Shown here piece by piece: positions 5,147 through 10,458 of a stretch of DNA of 10,458 nt (positions are counted from its first letter, which is position 1; each line of letters opens with the position of its first letter). The DNA comes from Methanoregula sp. (lineage in GTDB: Archaea > Halobacteriota > Methanomicrobia > Methanomicrobiales > Methanospirillaceae), in the NCBI GenBank assembly GCA_028705545.1, contig JAQWDG010000048.1:1-10458 (forward strand), in the 5' to 3' direction. The notes under the pieces were generated by a model. That model did no database searches, had not been told where the DNA came from, and worked only from the letters and a program-made list of their open reading frames with translations. The position numbers and the translations under genes are program-made.

Positions 5147-6148
5147 ATGGTTGTTGATGAGCCCCGGCCCGTTGTGCATGGCGGGACCGGCAAGAAAAAA
5201 CGGGAAAAAACCGGAAAAAACCTGCTGGATTTCAGCGCGAGCCTCAATCCCCTCCCGCCCCGGGTCGAATGGGCCTGCCCTGAGGAGAACCTTGCCTTCT
5301 ATCCGGATAACGAATATACCCTGCTCAAGGAGTGCATTGCCAAGGCATTTCACCGGGACACCGAGGAAATCTGCGTAGGGAACGGATCTATCGAACTAAT
5401 CCGCCTCTTCTGTTCTGTCGCGCTCTCCAAAGGATCGAAATACCATATCGAAAACCCGACTTTCGGGGAATATGCGCTCTCTGCCCGACTTGCCGGTTCG
5501 GCAGCCACACATTCTGTATCAGGTGCCGCGGTCTCGTTCATCTGCAATCCCAACAACCCGACAGGCACCCTTCGCACCCGTGCTGATATGATCACCTGCC
5601 TCGAGGATGTCTCTGCATCGGGAAATCTCCTCTTTGTAGATGAGGCATTTATCGATCTGGCCAATCCGGCCGCAAGCCTCTCTGCGGATCGTGATCCCTC
5701 CCTCTTTGTCCTTGGATCCCTCACGAAGAGTTTTGCCGTGCCCGGTCTCCGGTTCGGATACGGTTTCGGGGATCCGGATCTCATTGCCCGGATCGAGACC
5801 GCCCGTCCCCCTTGGAGCGTGAACGCTTATGCCGAGGCCTTTGCCCTTGCCGCTTTTCCTCATCTCGGCGAACTGGCAGCCTCCCGTGCGTATATCAAAA
5901 AGGAACGGGACTACCTGGAGCAGGAGTTCAAGGAGATCGGCCTGTGGTACCACCCATCAGCAGTAAACTATCTCCTTGCCGACTGCGCCCGCCCGGCCGG
6001 GGAGCTTGCCGAACTTCTGGAGGCCCGGTACGGGATCCTTGTCCGGGACTGTACCTCGTTTGGCCTTCCCACAAGCATCCGGGTAGCCGTGCGGACACAT
6101 GCCGAGAACGAACAGCTCGTGGAGGCCCTCTCTGCATGTATGCCCTGA
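5147..6148 (+). CDS. cobD: PLP-dependent enzyme, probable threonine-phosphate decarboxylase CobD
   Basis: A 333-residue class I/II aminotransferase-fold enzyme. Visible features are an N-terminal HGG (11-13), LDFSASLNPL (27-36), NPNNPTG (134-140, with the cofactor-contacting Asn), VDEAF with D165, the PLP lysine K194 in GSLTKSFAVPGLRFGY, and RVAVR (312-316) for substrate carboxylate binding. CobD makes (R)-1-amino-2-propanol phosphate from L-threonine phosphate for the lower-ligand arm of cobalamin. The close relative histidinol-phosphate aminotransferase shares all these motifs. The choice of CobD rests on the HGG and LDFSxxxNPL opening and on the 13-nt overlap with cobY. The N-terminus is short: the helix that normally separates HGG from LDFS is replaced by a Lys-rich stretch coded by phased A-tracts. 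The start has no clear ribosome binding site, but HGG lies near the N-terminus as the family requires. Confidence 0.82.
   Translation: MVVDEPRPVVHGGTGKKKREKTGKNLLDFSASLNPLPPRVEWACPEENLAFYPDNEYTLLKECIAKAFHRDTEEICVGNGSIELIRLFCSVALSKGSKYHIENPTFGEYALSARLAGSAATHSVSGAAVSFICNPNNPTGTLRTRADMITCLEDVSASGNLLFVDEAFIDLANPAASLSADRDPSLFVLGSLTKSFAVPGLRFGYGFGDPDLIARIETARPPWSVNAYAEAFALAAFPHLGELAASRAYIKKERDYLEQEFKEIGLWYHPSAVNYLLADCARPAGELAELLEARYGILVRDCTSFGLPTSIRVAVRTHAENEQLVEALSACMP
5195..5220. other. three A6 tracts phased at 10 bp
   Basis: A6 runs occupy 5195-5200, 5205-5210 and 5215-5220, exactly one helical turn apart. This is the classic arrangement for intrinsically bent DNA. They lie inside codons 17-25 of cobD, about 60 bp downstream of its presumed promoter. 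Confidence 0.6.
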
Positions 6149-6744
6149 TCATGGCCGGGGGTGCAGGTATCCGTCTCAACCGGGGGGAAAAACCGCTCGT
6201 TCTTATCAACCACCGGCCCATGCTTTCCTACATCACGGATGCATTTTCCGCTGCCGGCTGTCAGGTCCTTGTCGCAACCTCACAAAAAACACCTATGACC
6301 CGGAACTGGTGCAGGGCGCAGGGCATCGAATCGTACAAGGCCGGCGGGATCGATTATATTCAGGACATGGTGGAGACCGTGGAGGCACTTGGCGAGGAAA
6401 GTCCTCTGTTTGTATGCGTTTCCGATATTCCCTGCATTGATCCGGAGGTCATCGCAACCGTTAAGGCAGCCCATGCTGCATCCGGCCGCGAGGCATGCTC
6501 GGTCTGGATCCCGTCAGAAATTGTCCGGTCCTGCCGTGGCGGCCTGAATTACCGGGAGACAATTGACGCTGTGGAAGCCTGCCCGACCGGTCTCAACATC
6601 CTCCTCGGGAGCCGCATAGCAGAACCCCAGGACGAGTTTCGGCTCGTACTTGCCGATCCAAGGCTGGGCATCAACGTCAATACGGAAGCAGACCTTCGTG
6701 CCGCGGAGCACTTTCTGGAGTCCCGGCCCCGGATCTCACCATAA
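6136..6744 (+). CDS. cobY: adenosylcobinamide-phosphate guanylyltransferase CobY
   Basis: A 202-residue nucleotidyltransferase that activates adenosylcobinamide phosphate with GTP to AdoCbi-GDP in the archaeal cobamide pathway, replacing bacterial CobU. It opens with the NTP-transferase signature MAGGAGIRL (6-14) followed by EKPL (18-21), has the ATSQKTP block (47-53), the metal-binding VSDIP (95-99) and the C-terminal INVNTEADLRAAE typical of the family. Length matches CobY of methanogens (about 195-200). The frame is open far upstream, but the ATG at 6136 puts the glycine-rich loop at the N-terminus as in the family and has GGAGG 10 nt before it. It overlaps the end of cobD by 13 nt, so the two are translated from one mRNA. 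A palindromic terminator follows. Confidence 0.92.
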   Translation: MYALIMAGGAGIRLNRGEKPLVLINHRPMLSYITDAFSAAGCQVLVATSQKTPMTRNWCRAQGIESYKAGGIDYIQDMVETVEALGEESPLFVCVSDIPCIDPEVIATVKAAHAASGREACSVWIPSEIVRSCRGGLNYRETIDAVEACPTGLNILLGSRIAEPQDEFRLVLADPRLGINVNTEADLRAAEHFLESRPRISP

Positions 6745-6765
6745 AAGTCGCAAATACTCTGTTTT

Positions 6766-6787
6766 TGCAGGATCCTGCAGATTTTTT
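6766..6787 (+). terminator. palindromic terminator after cobY
   Basis: TGCAGGATCCTGCA (6766-6779) is a perfect 14-bp palindrome followed by GA and T6 (6782-6787), 22 nt after the cobY stop. It shares its GGATCC core with the two other strong plus-strand terminators of the window. Confidence 0.7.
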
Positions 6788-6859
6788 CATGGGCAACTGG
6801 GCCCAAATCATGCCTTTCTGCCAAAATGACGGCTGCTGCTTTCGAATTTGATAAGAATG

Positions 6860-6867
6860 CATATTAA
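6860..6867 (+). promoter_or_regulatory. TATA box of the LOR/SDH-family gene
   Basis: CATATTAA is centred about 30 nt before the ATG at 6894. The predicted start site (about 6890) leaves almost no leader, and no Shine-Dalgarno is present, so the mRNA is likely leaderless. A second AT-rich run (6881-6893) touches the start codon. Confidence 0.5.
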
Positions 6868-6893
6868 GGTTCCAAGACTAATAATAATATATT

Positions 6894-8129
6894 ATGGTGG
6901 AGTCGCAGGAGATCGAGCTGCAGGGTCATATCATCGATTCGGGTATTATGACCCAGCTCTTCGACCGGGTCATGGATATGGGCGGGAATTTCGAGATCCT
7001 TGTCTTCGATGTAGGCAAGAAGAAGACCGATCCGAGTTACGCCCGCCTGAAGATCGTAGCGCAGGACAAGGAGAAGCTACGTTCTATCCTCTCCGAACTC
7101 CACCGCCTCGGCGCCCGGCTCCCCCCGGTAAAATCGGTCCATTACGAGCCTGCGGCAGGAGACAAGAACGCCCCCAAAGACTTCTACACTACCACCAACC
7201 ACCCAACGCAGGTCAGGCTGGAGGATGAGTGGGTACCGGTGGACGGGATCGAGATGGACTTTTTGATAGTTGTCGACCCCAAAAAGAAGAAGGCCCGGTG
7301 TATGCCCCTGGGTAAGATAAAAAAAGGCGACCTCGTGGTTGTTGGTGAGGAAGGGGTCCTGGTAAACTACCCTGCCCGGCCCCGTACGAGCAGCACGTTC
7401 GAGTTTATGCACGGGACGGTATCCTCGGAACGCCCCAGCGAAACCCTGATTGCCCAGATTGCAAAGGAGATCATCGAAGTCCATAAATCGGGGGGTAAGA
7501 TCATCCTCGTGGGCGGCCCTGCAATCATCCATACCGGGGCAGACACGGCAGTTGCCGGTCTCATCAAAAAAGGATACATCAATGTCCTGTTTGCCGGGAA
7601 CGCCCTTGCCACCCACGATGTGGAGTGCAACCTTTACGGGACATCGCTCGGCATGGACATAAAGACCGGCAAGCCCGTCATGGGCGGCCACCGCCACCAT
7701 CTCTATGCCATCAGCGAGATCATGCGGGCGGGTTCGTTAAAAAACGCGGTGGATACGGGAGTCCTTAAAGGGGGCATCATGTACGAGTGCATAAAGAACA
7801 ATGTCCCCTTTGTCCTTGCCGGTTCGATACGGGACGACGGGCCCCTTCCCGATGTGATCCAGGACACGATGGAGGCACAGGACGCGATGCGCCGGCATAT
7901 CCCCGGCTGCAAAATGGTGCTGATGGTAGCAACCCTCCTGCATTCCATCGCGGTCGGCAACTGCCTGCCTTCGAGTGTAAAGACTGTCTGTGTGGATATC
8001 AACCCGGCCTCGGTGACCAAACTCATGGACCGGGGCACAACCCAGGCGATCGGGATTGTCTCCGATGCCGGTACGTTCTTCCCGCTCCTTGCCGAACAGA
8101 TCGAAAAGCAGAGCGCCGGGAAAAAATAA
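6894..8129 (+). CDS. TIGR00300 / LOR-SDH family protein, probable archaeal ornithine cyclodeaminase
   Basis: A 411-residue cytoplasmic protein, the family's usual length, matching the archaeal group named from lysine-oxoglutarate reductase/saccharopine dehydrogenase. A methanococcal member was shown to be an NAD-dependent ornithine cyclodeaminase (ornithine to proline plus ammonia). Landmarks are the opening VESQEIELQGHIIDSGIM (2-19), SSTFEFMHGTVSSERPSE (166-183), the nucleotide-binding strand IILVGGPAIIHTG (203-215), AGNALATHDVE (234-244), MGGHRHHLYAI (263-273), GSIRDDGPLPDV (310-321) and CVDINPASVTKLMDRG (366-381). Proline formation from ornithine fits methanogens that lack the glutamate-kinase route (inference). 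The gene stands alone behind its own promoter and ends in a hairpin terminator shared with the convergent raSEA gene. Confidence 0.85.
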   Translation: MVESQEIELQGHIIDSGIMTQLFDRVMDMGGNFEILVFDVGKKKTDPSYARLKIVAQDKEKLRSILSELHRLGARLPPVKSVHYEPAAGDKNAPKDFYTTTNHPTQVRLEDEWVPVDGIEMDFLIVVDPKKKKARCMPLGKIKKGDLVVVGEEGVLVNYPARPRTSSTFEFMHGTVSSERPSETLIAQIAKEIIEVHKSGGKIILVGGPAIIHTGADTAVAGLIKKGYINVLFAGNALATHDVECNLYGTSLGMDIKTGKPVMGGHRHHLYAISEIMRAGSLKNAVDTGVLKGGIMYECIKNNVPFVLAGSIRDDGPLPDVIQDTMEAQDAMRRHIPGCKMVLMVATLLHSIAVGNCLPSSVKTVCVDINPASVTKLMDRGTTQAIGIVSDAGTFFPLLAEQIEKQSAGKK

Positions 8130-8137
8130 GATCTTTT

Positions 8138-8162
8138 GGATCCGGCGGGATCCCCTTTTTTT
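8138..8162. terminator. shared terminator between convergent genes
   Basis: GGATCC-GGCG-GGATCC (8138-8153) can fold as a 6-bp stem with a 4-nt loop and is followed by T7 (8156-8162) on the plus strand. Read on the minus strand the same hairpin is followed by T6 at 8126-8121, inside the end of the opposite gene. It sits in the 40-bp gap between the two stop codons and could serve both. Confidence 0.7.
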
Positions 8163-8169
8163 ATGAGGC

Positions 8170-9156
8170 TTACCGGGTGAGCGGCATGCAGTACGGCCGC
8201 TCGTTTTCGAGCACATACTCCCACTCGTTCTTGCAGGGGCAGTCCATATCGAGGAGCGCCCCGATGAGATCCCGGTCGGCGGAGAGCGAGTAGTCCCGAA
8301 TACCTTTTGTGATCTCGTAATCGCAGGTGCCGCAGTTGTGCGGTCCCCGCATCTGGCCGCCTCCCAGGGGATCGCAGGTCATGTGGAACGGGGCGTCTTT
8401 TAAGAGCGTGAGCACGCTCCAGAGGTACGGCGGCCGGTACGCTCCCTGCTTCCAGTAGAGTTCGAGTTCGGTCCGCCTCTGGACGGTACAGGGATTCATC
8501 GAGACCATATCCGCAAGTCCGGATATCCCGGTAAACGAGGATTTCATATCGGCGATTGCTTCGGCTTCGGTCAGAAAGAGCGGCTTAAAAAGGAGATATG
8601 CCTTCATTCCTGCACCTGCCTGTCGGGCGCGGGCAGCGGCATCCCTAAAGTCCGTAAACGAGAAGCCCTTGTTGATACATTTCTCACGGATCGTGTCGCT
8701 CGTTGTTTCGAGACCTGCTGCACAGTAGAGGGGAGTCTTGTACGTCCCGTCATCGAGGGCAGCAACAAAACCCTCCAGGTTCTCTGCGGTGATATATTCC
8801 GGCCGGCTCTCCGCGATAACGATCTTTCCGCGGAATGTCCGCGCAACCTCGTCCCGAAATGCAGGGGGAACCTCCGTAGGATCGAAGAAACTGCCCGAGG
8901 TGAACAGTTTTACCATCGCGTATTTTGTGAGATCGTATTCGTTTTTCACCCATGCCAGCTGGGCGTGGAGGTGGGCGGCAAGTTCGTCGCAGGACGCAGT
9001 TTTGTACCGCTCGTGACGGTAACTGCACATACGGCAGCGCGCCCACGAACACCCCCCGGATTCAAGGATAATCGTGAGGCATTCGACAGGGTTCCCCGCG
9101 TACCGCTCTTTTCCACCCCAGCAGGCAAGCGGTTTTCTGGTCGTTTCAGAAATCAT
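8170..9156 (-). CDS. raSEA: archaeosine synthase radical-SAM subunit RaSEA
   Basis: A 328-residue radical-SAM protein (TIGR01210/COG1244 type). RaSEA works with ArcS: ArcS attaches lysine to preQ0 at position 15 of tRNA, and RaSEA cleaves the adduct to leave archaeosine. The cluster motif is C36-x4-C41-x2-C44 within GGCSWARCRMCSYRHER, one residue longer than the common C-x3-C-x2-C. Other landmarks are KLFTSGSFFDP (83-93), ESRPEYIT (116-123), YCAAGLETTSD (144-154) and a C-terminal cysteine set (C261, C275, C278, C306, C308) that may bind a second metal. I chose the ATG at 9156 because GAGG lies 6 nt upstream; the ATG at 9168 would add four residues. The frame stays open to 9765, but that part is antisense to the next gene and has no domain. 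Confidence 0.88.
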   Translation of the reverse strand: MISETTRKPLACWGGKERYAGNPVECLTIILESGGCSWARCRMCSYRHERYKTASCDELAAHLHAQLAWVKNEYDLTKYAMVKLFTSGSFFDPTEVPPAFRDEVARTFRGKIVIAESRPEYITAENLEGFVAALDDGTYKTPLYCAAGLETTSDTIREKCINKGFSFTDFRDAAARARQAGAGMKAYLLFKPLFLTEAEAIADMKSSFTGISGLADMVSMNPCTVQRRTELELYWKQGAYRPPYLWSVLTLLKDAPFHMTCDPLGGGQMRGPHNCGTCDYEITKGIRDYSLSADRDLIGALLDMDCPCKNEWEYVLENERPYCMPLTR

Positions 9157-9186
9157 TAACAGCCTCATAGTTGATCTTGTACATAG

Positions 9187-10308
9187 ATGAAGAAGATCGT
9201 CCTGCTGGCTCTGGGGCTCTGCCTTCTTGTCTCCGGAGTCCCGGCGTACCAGGTCTTTATCTCCGCGCCCGAAACCCTGACAATCGGGATGCCCCTTGTG
9301 GTCAATGGCACGACAACGTTTGGGATCGGCACGCCAATCGACGTGGTGCTCTACCAGCAGGTGACGACCAGTACTGAAGTCAAACGCAAGATCGCCTATG
9401 TCCAGGCAGACAATACGTTCCGGGTGATCTTCGATACTACCTATCTGCCCAAGGGGACCTACAAGGTTGAGGTTCCTAGTGTCGGAACCGGCGACTCGGT
9501 TAATATGCGGCAGGTACGGCTCATCGACAGGTCCGACGAGATCGTCCTGACCTCCCAGACTACCCAGGTACTGTCCCGTAAAATGGTTGTTACCGGGAAG
9601 ATTGCCGGCGATGCCGGTAGCGGCATCCAGGTTGTAGTTATTGGCCCGGACAATGGTGTGCTCTTCGGCCCTTCGTATGTCAATACGGACAATCTCGGTG
9701 GGTTTTCCATCGAGGTACCGGTCAGCCAGACCGGTGATTACGAGGTGACATTTACCGACATCCACGGGTATATCGGTTCGAGGATTATCACCCTCGTCAG
9801 CGGGAAGGAGACGATCATCCCGGTAACCTCCGTAACGGGGACTGCGATCATGTCAGCCCGGACAAAGGCCTCCCGGGATAACCCTGCATACTTTATCGTC
9901 ACACCATTGAACAACGGTACGGTGACGGTAACTACCTCATCCTCGGTGGACTGGGTTGTCGAGTATATGGATGCAAAAGGAGATCTCCACACGGTCAACG
10001 ATCAGGGGGATGTCAGTGCCGAGGAGATCGGGATTGAGGGTGCGGCAGGGCCCCTCTATTTCAAAGTCTACCCCTATAAATATTCGGTGAGCGCGACGGT
10101 TTCCCTCAATGCTGCCAATGCGCAGTCCGTGGCGGTCAGTCCAACCATTCCGGAAATATTCCAGCCTGTACCCGAAGAGTCTGTGACAGGTGCCGAGACG
10201 GCAGCACCCCCTGAAGAGACGACCTCCCAAAAATCGCCAACCGGAACACTTTCTGTCATCTTTGCTGCAGGGATTGCTCTTGTGGTATTCTGCCGGCACC
10301 GGTCCTGA
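9187..10308 (+). CDS. secreted, C-terminally anchored surface protein with beta-sandwich repeats
   Basis: A 373-residue cell-surface protein. It begins with a signal peptide (KK, hydrophobic core, GVPA, cleavage after about residue 20). The extracellular part looks like three successive Ig-like or CARDB-like beta domains (about 21-115, 128-206 and 218-310); the phrases GTYKVEVP and GDYEVTFTD are typical closing strands. Two N-glycosylation sequons (N40-G-T, N243-G-T) are present. A Pro/Glu/Thr-rich linker (about 318-348) leads to KSPTG, a hydrophobic segment (355-369) and a basic RHRS end, the three-part layout of archaeosortase-type sorting signals, although no canonical PGF is seen. I do not recognise a named family; the role is presumably structural or adhesive. 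The ATG is only 30 bp from the raSEA start and has no ribosome binding site, so translation is probably leaderless. Confidence 0.82.
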   Translation: MKKIVLLALGLCLLVSGVPAYQVFISAPETLTIGMPLVVNGTTTFGIGTPIDVVLYQQVTTSTEVKRKIAYVQADNTFRVIFDTTYLPKGTYKVEVPSVGTGDSVNMRQVRLIDRSDEIVLTSQTTQVLSRKMVVTGKIAGDAGSGIQVVVIGPDNGVLFGPSYVNTDNLGGFSIEVPVSQTGDYEVTFTDIHGYIGSRIITLVSGKETIIPVTSVTGTAIMSARTKASRDNPAYFIVTPLNNGTVTVTTSSSVDWVVEYMDAKGDLHTVNDQGDVSAEEIGIEGAAGPLYFKVYPYKYSVSATVSLNAANAQSVAVSPTIPEIFQPVPEESVTGAETAAPPEETTSQKSPTGTLSVIFAAGIALVVFCRHRS

Positions 10309-10309
10309 T

Positions 10310-10335
10310 GGATCCGGGGCAGGATCCGTTTTTTT
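10310..10335 (+). terminator. GGATCC hairpin terminator after the surface-protein gene
   Basis: GGATCC-GGGGCA-GGATCC (10310-10327) folds as a 6-bp stem with a 6-nt loop and is followed by T7 (10329-10335). The stem begins 2 nt after the stop codon. Confidence 0.7.
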
Positions 10336-10370
10336 AAAAACCGACAGGCTGGCCGCACGGTACAGAAGGA

Positions 10371-10380
10371 TTTTTTATGC
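10371..10380 (+). promoter_or_regulatory. TATA-like element of the tRNA-Ser gene
   Basis: TTTTTTATGC is centred about 36 nt before the tRNA 5' end, which would place the start site near 10402 with a short 5' leader removed by RNase P. Confidence 0.4.
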
Positions 10381-10410
10381 TTTGCTGCCAAAAGAGTAAA
10401 AACACATAGG

Positions 10411-10458
10411 GCCGGGGTAGTCTAGTCCGGTAAGGCGGTGGCCTTGAAAGCCACTGGT
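10411..10458 (+). tRNA. tRNA-Ser(UGA), 5' part, cut by the window end
   Basis: The 5' acceptor strand GCCGGGG is followed by TA, a D arm (GTCT ... AGGC around AGTCCGGTA) and a perfect 5-bp anticodon stem GTGGC/GCCAC enclosing CTTGAAA. The anticodon is therefore TGA, read as serine UCA and, by wobble, other UCN codons. The window ends at the beginning of what should be a long class II variable arm, so the T arm and the 3' acceptor strand are not seen. Confidence 0.9.

Noticed and set aside
5215..5221. In-frame A-AAA-AAC heptamer in cobD, a -1 frameshift-type slippery sequence
   Set aside because: The downstream zero frame encodes the complete PLP enzyme, there is no useful -1 product, and no stimulatory structure is evident.
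5812..6135. Upstream extension of the cobY frame
   Set aside because: It lies out of frame inside cobD, is Arg/Ser/Pro-rich shadow sequence, and CobY proteins start at the glycine-rich loop (ATG at 6136).
9169..9765. N-terminal extension of the raSEA frame by about 200 codons
   Set aside because: It is antisense to the surface-protein gene, has no domain, and the radical-SAM family begins close to the ATG at 9156 or 9168.

Overview
The window looks like chromosomal DNA of a methanogenic archaeon of the Methanomicrobiales, most like Methanoregula or its relatives. The evidence is a DUF373 membrane protein, the archaeal coiled-coil family COG1340, an FtsZ2 tubulin homolog behind a CdrS-like ribbon-helix-helix gene, the archaeal cobalamin enzyme CobY, an archaeal ornithine-cyclodeaminase-type protein, an archaeosine radical-SAM enzyme, archaeal TATA boxes and several probably leaderless genes. 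The genus is inference; no 16S or other marker is present.

Layout. 1-704 (+): the 3' end of an unknown gene, then a small secreted protein of unknown function. 705-1009: no intact gene, but a poly-T terminator and a possible relic of an oxidoreductase C-terminus on the minus strand. 1010-4951 (-): four well supported genes read leftward, namely cdrS-ftsZ2 (one operon), a coiled-coil protein and a DUF373 membrane protein. The 468-bp gap between ftsZ2 and the coiled-coil gene holds a promoter and a doubtful 85-codon ORF that ends 3 nt before the coiled-coil start. 4952-5146: a divergent control region with a palindrome array in the presumed cdrS leader and a separate inverted repeat in front of the cob genes. 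5147-6744 (+): a CobD-like PLP enzyme overlapping cobY, together supplying the lower-loop steps of cobamide synthesis. 6894-8129 (+): TIGR00300 / LOR-SDH protein, probably ornithine cyclodeaminase. 8170-9156 (-): archaeosine synthase radical-SAM subunit RaSEA, convergent with the previous gene. 9187-10308 (+): a secreted, C-terminally anchored surface protein starting only 30 bp from the raSEA start. 10411-end (+): 5' part of tRNA-Ser(UGA).

The genes are mostly housekeeping: cell division and its regulator, cofactor synthesis, proline/ornithine metabolism, tRNA modification and cell surface. No mobile element, CRISPR array or defence system is visible. The most notable unexplained structure is the set of CATATG-centred palindromes, spaced 22 bp apart, between the cdrS TATA box and its start codon. 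They look like operators for a ribbon-helix-helix regulator, plausibly CdrS itself. A second recurring pattern is three rho-independent-like terminators on the plus strand whose hairpins are all built on GGATCC.
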